A stretch of DNA of 64,000 nucleotides, taken from the NCBI RefSeq assembly GCF_014842265.1, contig NZ_JACYVI010000017.1, forward strand, positions 1 through 64,000. Direction: 5' to 3'. Positions 33,858 through 42,275 of this stretch are shown here, piece by piece. Source of the DNA: Pseudomonas sp. CFBP 13711. Its GTDB lineage: Bacteria > Pseudomonadota > Gammaproteobacteria > Pseudomonadales > Pseudomonadaceae. Each line of letters begins with the position of its first letter. Positions within the stretch are counted from its first letter, which is position 1. A program made the position numbers and the translations under genes. A model generated the notes under the pieces. That model had not been told where the DNA came from, did not search any database, and worked only from the letters and a program-made list of their open reading frames with translations.

Positions 33858-34688
33858 ATGAAGCCGGCGCTTATGGTTTTCTCCCTCGCGGCACTTTCGG
33901 CAACGGGCTTGGCAGTGGCGGCGAGTGCTGCGCCCGAATCCACCGTCAGTCACGAGCAGTTCGCGACCCTGCTGGGTGGCGACTGGCGAGTGCCGCAAAA
34001 TGCGGCCCGCGATCAATACCGTCACCCTGAGCAGACGCTAACGTTTTTTGGCCTGCGCCCTGATCAGACGGTCATCGAAATCACGCCGGGCAATGGCTGG
34101 TACAGCGAACTGTTGGCGCCGCTGCTTAGGGATAAAGGCCATTACGTGGCCGCCATCGTCGACCCCGCCATCAGCGATTACGCGAAGAAATCCGCCGACA
34201 GCCTGAAGCAGAAATACGCCGCTGACCCTGCCCATTACGGCAAGGTCGAGGTCGTGGCCTATGCGCCTCAGGCGCCGGTGTTCGGCACGCCAGGCTCGGC
34301 CGACACGGTGCTGACCTTCCGCAACGTGCACAACTGGGTCGACGCCGGCAACGAAGCGGCCACATTCAAGGCGTTTTACGAGGTATTGAAACCGGGCGGG
34401 ACGCTGGGCGTGGTCGATCACCGGGCCAAACCCGGCACCACCGCCAAGGAGAACGAAAAGAACGGTTACCTGCCGACGGACTACGTCGTGAAACTGGCGC
34501 AGCAGGCGGGTTTCAAGCTGGCTGGCGAGAGCGAAATCAACGCCAACCTCAAAGACACCAAGGACTACCCCGACGGCGTCTGGACACTGCCGCCGGCGCT
34601 GGTCAAGGGTGAGCAGGACAAGGCGAATTATCTGGCAATCGGCGAGTCCGACCGCATGACCCTGCGGTTCATCAAGCCAGATAAATAA
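33858..34688 (+). CDS. Exported class I methyltransferase-fold protein
   Basis: 276 residues. A convincing signal peptide (LMVFSLAALSATGLAVAASA) precedes a Rossmann methyltransferase domain: TVIEITPGNGWYSELLAPLL is motif I, DTVLTFRNVHNW is motif IV, and KPGGTLGVVDHRA follows. It corresponds to the predicted periplasmic methyltransferases of COG4798 as I recall. S-adenosylmethionine is not known to be available in the periplasm, so the real ligand is unclear. ATG 33858 directly precedes the signal peptide. Confidence 0.85.
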   Translation: MKPALMVFSLAALSATGLAVAASAAPESTVSHEQFATLLGGDWRVPQNAARDQYRHPEQTLTFFGLRPDQTVIEITPGNGWYSELLAPLLRDKGHYVAAIVDPAISDYAKKSADSLKQKYAADPAHYGKVEVVAYAPQAPVFGTPGSADTVLTFRNVHNWVDAGNEAATFKAFYEVLKPGGTLGVVDHRAKPGTTAKENEKNGYLPTDYVVKLAQQAGFKLAGESEINANLKDTKDYPDGVWTLPPALVKGEQDKANYLAIGESDRMTLRFIKPDK

Positions 34689-34743
34689 TATGAGCTGCAG
34701 ATAGTCCAGGCGGAATGTGTTCGCCCTTGATAACGCTGAAAAG

Positions 34744-34877
34744 CCTGTGGGAGCGAAGTTGTTTACGATGCCGCTGCAAAACTTGTGGGAGTGAGCTTGC
34801 TCACGAAAGCGGTGGCTCAGCCGCCGAATGTTTAGCGGATGTACCTGCCTCTTCGCGAGCAAGCTCACTCCCACAGG
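34744..34877. repeat. REP cluster, GAGCTTGCTC family
   Basis: Copies at 34744-34766 (decayed), 34783-34809 (TGTGGGAGTGAGCTTGCTCA) and 34851-34877 (inverted) form an alternating cluster between the convergent methyltransferase and deformylase genes. Confidence 0.8.
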
Positions 34878-34918
34878 TTTACTCGTATGCCGACAAGTTT
34901 CGTTGCACAACGAAGCCG

Positions 34919-35458
34919 TTATTCGTCCGCGTTCGGGTCCATCCCCGGGAACAGCACTTCGATGAAGCCGAAGCGGCTGAAGTCGGTAATGCGTGACGGG
35001 TACAACCGGCCGATCAGGTGATCGCATTCATGCTGGACGACCCGCGCATGAAAACCGCGGGCTTCACGCTGGATAAGCTTGCCGTCCGGGTCGAAACCCT
35101 CGTAGCGGATGTGCTCGTAGCGATCAACCACACCGCGCAGGCCCGGCACGGACAGACAGCCTTCCCAGCCCTCTTCCAGGGTTTGCTCAAGCGGCGTAAT
35201 CAACGGATTGAGCAGGATGGTCTGGGGAACGGCCTCCGCATCCGGATAACGATCGCTGCTCTCGAAACCGAAGATCACCAGTTGCAGATCAATGCCAATC
35301 TGCGGCGCAGCCAGGCCGACACCGCCGACGCTTTCCATGGTTTCGAACATGTCCTCGATAAGTGTCTTCAGCTCTTGCGAACCGAACATCGACTCGGGGA
35401 CAGGCGGCGCGATGCGCAGCAAGCGCTCGTCGCCCATTTTCAGAATTTCGCGAATCAT
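34919..35458 (-). CDS. def: Peptide deformylase
   Basis: Removes the formyl group from nascent N-termini. 179 residues with all three metal-site motifs: GVGLAAPQIG, EGCLSVPG and QHECDH. The gene is solitary and not in the fmt-def operon, so it is probably the second deformylase that Pseudomonas species often carry. The start is MIREILKMGDERLL, as is usual. Confidence 0.95.
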   Translation of the reverse strand: MIREILKMGDERLLRIAPPVPESMFGSQELKTLIEDMFETMESVGGVGLAAPQIGIDLQLVIFGFESSDRYPDAEAVPQTILLNPLITPLEQTLEEGWEGCLSVPGLRGVVDRYEHIRYEGFDPDGKLIQREARGFHARVVQHECDHLIGRLYPSRITDFSRFGFIEVLFPGMDPNADE

Positions 35459-35518
35459 TGCGGACCCTCTGCAACGGGCAGAGGCCCCACAAGCGGGCGC
35501 CGTCTGCCTAGAGCGTGA

Positions 35519-36517
35519 TCAGAATTTGTCGGTCTTCAGCACCGGCGGCGTTGGGGTGTAATCGTGGTCATGGCTGTGATCGCGGCCGAGACCCGAGACG
35601 TGCTGCTTGAGGTGCACCGTATTGAAATCGGCCGTGCCATCGCGCTCACCTTCTTCCTTCTCGCCTTTCTCTTTGCCCTCGGCTGACATGTGCTCGATCA
35701 CCGCGTTCATCTCGGCGCCCAGCAACAACACCGCTGCCGAGATGTAGAAATACAGCAACAGCACGATGATCGCGCCGATGCTGCCGTACATCGCATTGTA
35801 GTCAGCGAAGGTTTTCACGTAGTAGGCAAAGCCCAGCGAAGCAACAATCCACACCACGACCGCAAGCACTGAGCCTGGGGTAATGAAGCGGAAGCTCTGT
35901 TTAACGTCGGGCATGACGTAGTACATGATCGCCACCGCCACCATGAGCAGGATGATGATCAGCGGCCAGCGCAGAACCGTCCACAAGGTGACGATGAAAT
36001 CTTCCATGCCAATCTGCGCGGCGAGCCAGTTCATGACCACCGGGCCGGTGACCATCAGCGCGGCAACCGTTAACAGCATGCCAGCGATACCGATGGTGTA
36101 GAACACCGACAGCGGAATGCGTTTCCAGGCCGGGCGCGCTTCGACTACGTCGTACGCGGCGTTCATGGCGCTCATCATCAGGCGCACGCCAGCCGAGGCG
36201 GTCCAGAGTGCGATGACGATACCGATCGACAGCAAGCCGCCTTTGGATTGTTGCAACTGGTCAATGACCGGATTGACCTGGTCGAGGGCCTGGGGCGGCA
36301 GGACCAGTTCGGATTGCAGCCGCAACCAGCTGAAAAAGTCCGGCAGGTGCAGGAAGCCGATGAGGGCAATCAGGAAGAGCAGGAACGGGAACAGCGAAAA
36401 CAGCATCTGGTAGGCCAGTGCCGAGGCATAGGTCGACATCTCGTCATCGAGAAACTCTTTGACCGTTCTGACCAACACTGTCTTGATGCTGAGCTGGCGC
36501 AAGTCCGGGAATATCAT
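35519..36517 (-). CDS. YihY/UPF0761 family inner-membrane protein
   Basis: 332 residues with six hydrophobic segments. Family marks are the N-terminal STYASALAYQMLFSLFPFLL, FTIGIAG-type TM3 and YGSIGAIIVLLLYFYISAAV with LLLGAEMNA after it. Once called RNase BN, but it has no nuclease motifs and is of unknown role. The C-terminal tail is hydrophilic and histidine-rich (GRDHSHDHDYTP), which could bind metal. ATG 36517 has AAGGAG. Confidence 0.9.
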   Translation of the reverse strand: MIFPDLRQLSIKTVLVRTVKEFLDDEMSTYASALAYQMLFSLFPFLLFLIALIGFLHLPDFFSWLRLQSELVLPPQALDQVNPVIDQLQQSKGGLLSIGIVIALWTASAGVRLMMSAMNAAYDVVEARPAWKRIPLSVFYTIGIAGMLLTVAALMVTGPVVMNWLAAQIGMEDFIVTLWTVLRWPLIIILLMVAVAIMYYVMPDVKQSFRFITPGSVLAVVVWIVASLGFAYYVKTFADYNAMYGSIGAIIVLLLYFYISAAVLLLGAEMNAVIEHMSAEGKEKGEKEEGERDGTADFNTVHLKQHVSGLGRDHSHDHDYTPTPPVLKTDKF

Positions 36518-36706
36518 GGCGTCTCCTTCGCGACACAGATGTAGCCGAAGCACGGTTATTGATTCAGGCGTTTCTACAAGCGGTATGCATACGAGCGGGC
36601 AATTGCGTTGAAATTCCGTCAGTTGCCCGAACGGGCTGGCTTTTTACAGGGCGCCCGGGGTATTGGCTACATTTGATGTGTTTCAGGCGGTCGAGGGCGC
36701 AAACGA

Positions 36707-36732
36707 TAACGGCCATCGAAGGATGGCCGTTA
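36707..36732 (-). terminator. Strong hairpin downstream of csbD-like gene
   Basis: TAACGGCCATC and GATGGCCGTTA form a perfect 11-base stem with a four-base loop, 50 bases after the stop of the CsbD-like gene. The T run is short, so it may protect the RNA 3' end as well as terminate. Confidence 0.6.
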
Positions 36733-36784
36733 CGGTGATGCAAATCAGGTCGCCGGGAGCATGGCAGCCCCGAGCGCAAGGGAT

Positions 36785-36976
36785 TTAGACCTTGTCGACG
36801 CCTTTTTTCACAGCGTCTTTTGCGTCGCCAACGGTTTGTTGCGCTTCGCCTTTGATTTCCTGCGCTTTGCCTTCGGCACGCAGTTTGTCATTGTCGGTCA
36901 CTTTGCCGACGCCCTGCTTGACGTTGCCTACCGCTTCGTTGGCCAAGCCTTTGACTTTATCGCCGGTGCTGCTCAT
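36785..36976 (-). CDS. CsbD-family stress protein
   Basis: 63 residues, highly charged, with the CsbD pattern GDKVKGLANEAVGNVKQGVG, then DKLRAEGKAQEIKGEAQ. General-stress proteins of this family are abundant in stationary or osmotically stressed cells; the biochemical role is unknown. ATG 36976 has GGAG upstream. The following 450 bases to 37453 hold only REP repeats. Confidence 0.93.
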   Translation of the reverse strand: MSSTGDKVKGLANEAVGNVKQGVGKVTDNDKLRAEGKAQEIKGEAQQTVGDAKDAVKKGVDKV

Positions 36977-37157
36977 AGGGTTAACTCCAGGGTGAGAATA
37001 GGTTGTCATTACCTCGACACTAGAACTGACCGGAGCGGTGAATCAGAGGTTCAATTATTTCGCGAATGGATTGAAATGGCGCCTTGAGTTTGGGTTTTCC
37101 ATGCACCTGGAGGGATCGGAATCCATCCTAATAACCAGCGGTAGGCACATCAAAAGC

Positions 37158-37322
37158 TTCCCGGCTGAAGCCGGTCCTACGCGAGGCGCCTCCGGTCGCA
37201 CTGACGGCACGCGGTGCTTTTTAGTGGGACCGGCTTTAGCCGGGAAGAGGCCAGTCCAGGCGCTGACATTTGATCGTTCCCACGCTCCGCGTGGAAATGC
37301 AGCCCGGGACGCTCCGCGTCCC
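37158..37322. repeat. Mixed REP cluster, including a RAYT-family REP
   Basis: CCGGCTGAAGCCGG-type hairpins at 37158-37180 and 37224-37248 are followed at 37272-37322 by a copy of the REP that flanks the RAYT gene (CACGCTCCGCGTGG and GGACGCTCCGCGTCC). This is the only other copy of that REP I saw in the window. Confidence 0.85.
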
Positions 37323-37453
37323 CATGAAAGCCCGCGAATCGCGCCAGCCAATTTTGCCTTTATGTTTCCCCGAGAACCCCGGAGAATGCGCGACCGAACC
37401 GGCGGCGCTCAGGGCGTCGGGCCAGGTTGACGAGACCGTGATCCAGGAATGTT

Positions 37454-37834
37454 ATGAAACTCGATAAGCAGCAGGCCATTGCGCGCCGTAATGAACAGCT
37501 CGGCGGCGCCGTGCTCGGCACCAATAACACGCACTTCGCCGTGCTCGACCCCAAGCGCAATATCTGGTGGTTTGATTTGCCCATGAGCCGTCTGGCGGTG
37601 GGTCAGTACGAGTGGCTGCATCTGCTGTTGCACACGCCGAGCACGGATGAGTTGATTCACCTGAAGGTGACCACCAAGTTCCTGCGCGATCAGAAAGACG
37701 CGGTGGTGGTTCGCAACGAAGGCAAGCGCAAGTCCACCGTGAGCCTGGAGCTCTCGGCTGACAAGGATTCGTACTTGAAGGACATGCGCCCGAACGGCGC
37801 AAACCTGAGCTTCGCCAGTTTCATACAGAAGTGA
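37454..37834 (+). CDS. Conserved hypothetical protein, 126 residues
   Basis: Soluble, basic, no export signal. Segments include NTHFAVLDPKRNIWWFDLPM, DELIHLKVTTKFLRDQKDAV and a C-terminal NGANLSFASFIQK. I do not recognise a domain. The codon use matches its neighbours, which argues for a resident gene. It is convergent with the CvfB gene. Confidence 0.75.
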   Translation: MKLDKQQAIARRNEQLGGAVLGTNNTHFAVLDPKRNIWWFDLPMSRLAVGQYEWLHLLLHTPSTDELIHLKVTTKFLRDQKDAVVVRNEGKRKSTVSLELSADKDSYLKDMRPNGANLSFASFIQK

Positions 37835-37896
37835 TCTGGCAAGACTAATCAGACGACCGCAGCGCAGGCCATCCCGCGCTGCAGCCGAGTGTCACG

Positions 37897-38733
37897 TCAG
37901 ACCAGTTCGATACGGTCGGCGTGGATGACGATCTGGCCCTGTTTGTACAGTGCGCCGATCGCTTTCTTGAAGTTGCCTTTGCTGACGCCGAACAGGTTGC
38001 TGATGACCTGCGGATCGCTCTTGTCGCTGACGGGCAATACGCCGTTGTTGTCACGCAACTTGCCGAGGATCTGCGCGTTGAGGCTGCTGGCAAGCTGCTC
38101 GCCCACCGGTTGCAGGCTCAGGCTGATGTTGCCGTCGCTGCGCACTTCCTTGATGAAGCCTTTTTCCTGTTTGCCCGAACGCAGGAACTTGAACACCTCG
38201 TTCTTGTGAATCAGGCCCCAGTGCTTGTTGTTGATGATCGCCTTGAAACCCATCGCGGTTTCTTCCGCCACCAGCAAGTCCACTTCCTGCCCGACGGTGT
38301 AGTTGGCCGGCACCTTGTCCAGATAACGATCCAGACGCGTGGTAGCAGTGATGCGGCGGGTGTGCTTGTCGAGGTAGACATGCACAACGCAGTAATCACC
38401 GGCCTTTAGCGGCTGCTTCTCTTCCGAGTACGGCAGCAGCAAATCCTTGGGCAGACCCCAATCCAGAAAGATGCCAATGCTGTTGACTTCAACCACTTTG
38501 AGGCTGGCAAATTCACCCACTTGAACCTTGGGTTTCTCGGTGGTGGCGATTAACTTGTCATCGCTGTCCAGATAAATAAAGACGTTGAGCCAGTCTTCAT
38601 CTTCGCTGGGAATATCTTTGGGAATATATCGGTTGGGCAGCAAAATTTCGCCGTCTTGTGCCCCGTCCAGATATAAACCGAAGTTAGTGTGTTTAACCAC
38701 TTGCAAACTGTTGTAGCGCCCGACTAAAGCCAT
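37897..38733 (-). CDS. CvfB-family S1-domain RNA-binding protein
   Basis: 278 residues: tandem S1-like beta-barrel domains (LQVVKHTNFGLYLDGAQDGE; LKVVEVNSIGIFLDWGLPKD; VGQEVDLLVAEETAMGFKAI) and a C-terminal winged helix (NLFGVSKGNFKKAIGALYKQ) as in CvfB/YitL. Probably binds RNA and tunes gene expression. Solitary gene. GAGGG lies upstream of the ATG. Confidence 0.9.
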   Translation of the reverse strand: MALVGRYNSLQVVKHTNFGLYLDGAQDGEILLPNRYIPKDIPSEDEDWLNVFIYLDSDDKLIATTEKPKVQVGEFASLKVVEVNSIGIFLDWGLPKDLLLPYSEEKQPLKAGDYCVVHVYLDKHTRRITATTRLDRYLDKVPANYTVGQEVDLLVAEETAMGFKAIINNKHWGLIHKNEVFKFLRSGKQEKGFIKEVRSDGNISLSLQPVGEQLASSLNAQILGKLRDNNGVLPVSDKSDPQVISNLFGVSKGNFKKAIGALYKQGQIVIHADRIELV

Positions 38734-39116
38734 GTGCAGATACCCTCGTTACGTGGGCGGCATTCTACCCGAATTCGGGCGGGCATTCCGGTGGCCATTT
38801 CGGATCGACATCTGCCGCCGGCATCGCCGCCCTGGAAATCAACGCCTTGATGAACCACGCAACGCAAGCGGTGCCGAGCTAAAGCCATTCGTCAGGTCGT
38901 CGAGCCGTTCGGCCGCCTTGAACGCCGGGCATAATCGACGGAACGCCAGATTAAACATCGCAATTAAAACAGTCATTTAGCCGCTGCTTTCGGAAAATAA
39001 TTGCGCTCATCCTTGCGACCGTGACGCCTCCCCCCGTCCGATAATACCCAAGCAATTTCCGGTCAATTCCGATAGGATGGCCGGCCGTATTAAATTTATA
39101 TAGGTCAATAGCAGCC
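38734..39116. other. Intergenic stretch with an AT-rich promoter-like end
   Basis: No gene or repeat is seen over 380 bases. The last 60 bases are AT-rich (TTAAATTTATATAGG at about 39091-39105) and look like the promoter of the small protein gene that starts at 39117. Confidence 0.5.
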
Positions 39117-39296
39117 ATGCGTGTAAAAGCATCCAATTCGAAAGCCAAGCCAGCTCCTGCCGTTGAGACCAGCGATTCGATCAACGCACAAATTGCAGCT
39201 TTCCTGAAATCCGGTGGCGAGATCCAACAGATCGCCAAAGGTGTCAGCGGCCAGACCTTCGGCCCATCCAAACAGATCTCCCTCGGCAAAAAGTAA
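39117..39296 (+). CDS. Small basic protein, 59 residues
   Basis: An open frame starting MRVKASNSKAKPAPAVETSD, with a second half INAQIAAFLKSGGEIQQIAK and the end FGPSKQISLGKK. It is hydrophilic and basic with one short helix. I believe similar short proteins ending this way are widespread in Pseudomonas, but I cannot name a function. The upstream AT-rich promoter and the isolated position support a real gene. The ribosome site is weak (AGGTCAATAGCAGCC before the ATG). Confidence 0.65.
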   Translation: MRVKASNSKAKPAPAVETSDSINAQIAAFLKSGGEIQQIAKGVSGQTFGPSKQISLGKK

Positions 39297-39482
39297 ATTT
39301 TCTCCCGCCTCCGCGGTCGACATCCAGGCGCTTTGATCACAAAGCGCCAGGTCTATCGCTCCCTCGCTGTACAAAGCTCTGCTTTACTCTCGTCACATGA
39401 CTGCTCCTCGATGCTGTTACCCATGGGTCATGGAAAAGAGCGGACGATGCCCTGATCTGCTGACGTCTCTGCGGAAACCGAT

Positions 39483-39968
39483 ATGAACAAACGGATGATC
39501 ATTGGCGCCCTGCTCAGCCTCGGGCTCACCGGCTGTGTGACCCACGGATGTGACACCTCGATACCGGGCAGCGCCTGCCGTGCCGACTACCTGCTGTACC
39601 AGAACGACATGCTCCAGGCCAAGCTACTGACCAACGAACGTCGCGCCGAAAACGACGAACTCGCCAGCGCGCTTCTTGAACGGGCAGCACGCGAAGACAC
39701 AACCGGCGAAGCCGAGTTTTACCAGGCCATACTGCTTCTGCGTCAGAACGCCGAGCCGAAGCTGATCGATGCCAGGCTCAATGATTCTGCAGATCGCAAC
39801 TACCCGCTGGCCATCGCCCTGCTTGCGCAAAGGGCCGGAATGGACGATCAGGAAAAGGCACAGAAGTACCGCACCCAGTACGAAAAACTGGACGTAGCCA
39901 CCAGCGGTTATCCGTCTTTTCCTCAAGCCTTGATCGTCGTCAATCAGCTGATTTCCCCCGCGAACTGA
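39483..39968 (+). CDS. Putative lipoprotein, 161 residues
   Basis: Signal peptide II with lipobox LTGC (IIGALLSLGLTGC). The mature part is helical with repeat-like stretches (ENDELASALLERAAREDTTG, LAIALLAQRAGMDDQEKAQK) reminiscent of short TPR/Sel1 helices. Function unknown. It is the first of three consecutive envelope-protein genes on this strand, but the gaps (160 and 63 bases) leave operon structure open. Confidence 0.8.
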   Translation: MNKRMIIGALLSLGLTGCVTHGCDTSIPGSACRADYLLYQNDMLQAKLLTNERRAENDELASALLERAAREDTTGEAEFYQAILLLRQNAEPKLIDARLNDSADRNYPLAIALLAQRAGMDDQEKAQKYRTQYEKLDVATSGYPSFPQALIVVNQLISPAN

Positions 39969-40129
39969 TCGCAAAGTTCTGCGCATCTGCCTCGAATCGA
40001 CCAATGGTCGTGAGATGGCGCCAATCGGCGGTATCCTTGCACCGCTCTAGCTCGCGGTTCTTGCCAGGCCATTCGGCTTTCGGATAGAAACCTTCGACCC
40101 ACTCCTCTGAAACCTGAAAGGAGTGAAGC

Positions 40130-40873
40130 ATGCCTTATGCTCGCTGTTTCAACCGTTGGACCGGTGCGGTGTTTACCTGCGCCGCCCTCATGCATCACGC
40201 CGCCAGCGCTCAAGTCATCGAGCGGGAACTGGGCGACTTCAGCCTGAAGCTCGGCACGACGCCCAGCCGCACCATGGCCCAGGGCCTGGTGACACCGAGC
40301 GGTGCCGATACCAAGTTCCACGGCGGACTCGATCTGACCCACGACAGCGGTTTCTACTTCGGGCAATGGTCCCCCAGCGCAGGGCTGACCCCCGACACCG
40401 CGCTGGAAGTCGACTCCTACATGGGCTTCAAGAAGCCCTTCGACAAAACCCTCGGTTACGAGCTTGGCGTCATTCGCTACAGCTACCCGAATACCGACCA
40501 GCTCGACAGCCACGAGCTTTATGCCGGTTTCCGCATCTTCGACAGCCGCATCGGCACTGCCTTCAGCACCGACGCCGGTCGCCAGGACAGCACCGTGTTT
40601 CTCGACCTGGGCAGCATGATTCCCCTGGGCCTGGACCTGCGCATGCAGTACGGCAACCACCAGCTCGATTCGCCCACGATCATCGACGGCGGCGGCGTGG
40701 TCAACGCCTACAGCGACTGGTCGTTCAACGTGTCGCGCCCTGTTCTGGGCATGGACATGAACCTGATGTACAGCGGCTCGAGCCTGACCGGCGCCGATTG
40801 CAGCGCCTACAGCGGCCACAACACCCAGTGCGAAAGCACCGTTACCCTTAAGGTCGTGCGCTCGTTTTTCTGA
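40130..40873 (+). CDS. Outer-membrane beta-barrel protein, TorF/TIGR02001 type
   Basis: 247 residues with a signal peptide (cleavage after AASAQ). Alternating beta-strand pattern with the family start FSLKLGTTPSRTMAQGLVTP and repeated strands such as KTLGYELGVIRYSYPNTD. It ends in VVRSFF with a terminal Phe for outer-membrane assembly. The role is unknown; some relatives are linked to siderophore or nutrient loci. AAGGAG lies seven bases before the ATG. Confidence 0.82.
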   Translation: MPYARCFNRWTGAVFTCAALMHHAASAQVIERELGDFSLKLGTTPSRTMAQGLVTPSGADTKFHGGLDLTHDSGFYFGQWSPSAGLTPDTALEVDSYMGFKKPFDKTLGYELGVIRYSYPNTDQLDSHELYAGFRIFDSRIGTAFSTDAGRQDSTVFLDLGSMIPLGLDLRMQYGNHQLDSPTIIDGGGVVNAYSDWSFNVSRPVLGMDMNLMYSGSSLTGADCSAYSGHNTQCESTVTLKVVRSFF

Positions 40874-40936
40874 TGGGTTGAACCGCCATGACCTGACTTG
40901 CTCTATAACGGTGAGACGAACCGGCAAGGAGCTGTC

Positions 40937-41809
40937 ATGGGCATTGTGTTGAAGACCTTTATTTCGCTGTGGCTGAGCCTGACGCTGTTGGCGGGGTGCA
41001 GTCAGATTGGTCTGACGTATCGACATCTGGACTTCATCATTCCCTGGTCGCTCAACGACTACCTGGACATGAACGCTTCGCAGAAAGACTGGCTCGATGA
41101 GCGCTTGAAAGAGCACTTGAGCTGGCACTGCACCACTCAGATTCCCGGTTACCTCGACTGGCTGGACCGTCTGCAAGGGATGGTCGAAAACAACCAGGTC
41201 AATCAGGAGCAGCTCAAGGCACGCACCGCCGAAGCGCGGCAAGCCATCGCCACCCTCTCCAAAGAAATCACGCCCTCGGCGGTCGAGCTGCTTCGTCAGC
41301 TGGACGATCAGCAGGTGGCCGAGATGGAAGCCGCATTCGCCAAGGACCTGCGCAAGCATGAGGACGAGTACGTCGACCAGCCGCTGGACAAGCAGATCAG
41401 TGAACGCGCTCAACGGATGGAGAAACGTCTGACGCCCTGGATGGGCAAGCTGAATGCAGGCCAACAGGCTCGCGTGATGCAGTGGTCGACCTCGCTAGGC
41501 GAGCAGAACCGGCTGTGGATCGACAACCGCGCGCACTGGCAGTCGCTGCTGCTCGCGGCGGTCAAACAGCGCAAGGCCGGGGATTTTGATCAGAAGATTG
41601 CCAGTCTGTTGCAGGATCGCCAGACCTTCTGGACACCCGAGTATCGCGCCACCTACGACCATACCGAGCAGGCAGCGATTTCTTTGATTGCGGATCTGAT
41701 GGCGCAGAGTACCCCTGATCAACGGCAGAAGTTGCTGGCGAAAATCGCCGATGTGCGCAAGGACTTCACAGACTTGAGTTGCTACAAGAGCATAAAAAAA
41801 GCGTCCTGA
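40937..41809 (+). CDS. DUF6279-type lipoprotein
   Basis: 290 residues with lipobox LLAGC. The mature protein is helical and opens with QIGLTYRHLDFIIPWSLNDY, as I recall for DUF6279 lipoproteins. Long charged helices follow (ELLRQLDDQQVAEMEAAFAK). Function unknown. ATG 40937 has AAGGAG upstream. Its stop codon lies inside the shared terminator stem. Confidence 0.85.
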   Translation: MGIVLKTFISLWLSLTLLAGCSQIGLTYRHLDFIIPWSLNDYLDMNASQKDWLDERLKEHLSWHCTTQIPGYLDWLDRLQGMVENNQVNQEQLKARTAEARQAIATLSKEITPSAVELLRQLDDQQVAEMEAAFAKDLRKHEDEYVDQPLDKQISERAQRMEKRLTPWMGKLNAGQQARVMQWSTSLGEQNRLWIDNRAHWQSLLLAAVKQRKAGDFDQKIASLLQDRQTFWTPEYRATYDHTEQAAISLIADLMAQSTPDQRQKLLAKIADVRKDFTDLSCYKSIKKAS

Positions 41810-41819
41810 TCAGGACGCT
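41800..41819. terminator. Bidirectional terminator
   Basis: AGCGTCCTGATCAGGACGCT is a perfect palindrome preceded by seven A residues and followed by TT. It overlaps the stop codon of the lipoprotein gene and ends eight bases before the stop of the minus-strand gene, for which it is the stronger terminator. Confidence 0.85.
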
Positions 41820-41826
41820 TTCAGCA

Positions 41827-42150
41827 TCAGGCGATTTGCGCCTTTGAGGCCACCTCATCAAAGGTCGCCTTATCCAGCGCATCGGCCTGTTCATCCAGCA
41901 CCTGACGCGGATGGTCGTTGCCTGGAATGCTGCTGTCGATCATCGCCAGCAAGCTCGCGCCTCGAGGCGTAAGGGTCGCGCCTTCGCCATTCCCGCCATC
42001 ACCACTCGTGTGGGCGGCAATGAACCCACGTTCGAGCAACAACGCTCTCAATTCTGCGGCAGACGCTTCTGATGCATCGGCAATTGCGACGCTGTTTTGT
42101 ACGTGGTGCAACAGACGCTCGATCAGGTCCCAGTCGTATCGTTTAGACAT
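41827..42150 (-). CDS. Small winged-helix-like protein (DUF2513-like)
   Basis: 107 residues starting MSKRYDWDLIERLLHHVQNS, similar to the opening of DUF2513/YjcQ proteins. It has an ATLTPRGASLLAMIDSSIPG segment typical of the wing and last helix of such folds. The role is unknown. The assignment rests on a short resemblance. Confidence 0.65.
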   Translation of the reverse strand: MSKRYDWDLIERLLHHVQNSVAIADASEASAAELRALLLERGFIAAHTSGDGGNGEGATLTPRGASLLAMIDSSIPGNDHPRQVLDEQADALDKATFDEVASKAQIA

Positions 42151-42275
42151 GTTTCATCCTCCAGTGGGCCAACAGGGCAATACCCGTGACGTCCGGTCAT
42201 CGGGCTTGATGCTCAGTGGTTGTGACCCAGTGCAGGGCCAGCCGTTCAGCGGGCTGGCCGGGAGGCAGAATGGGG

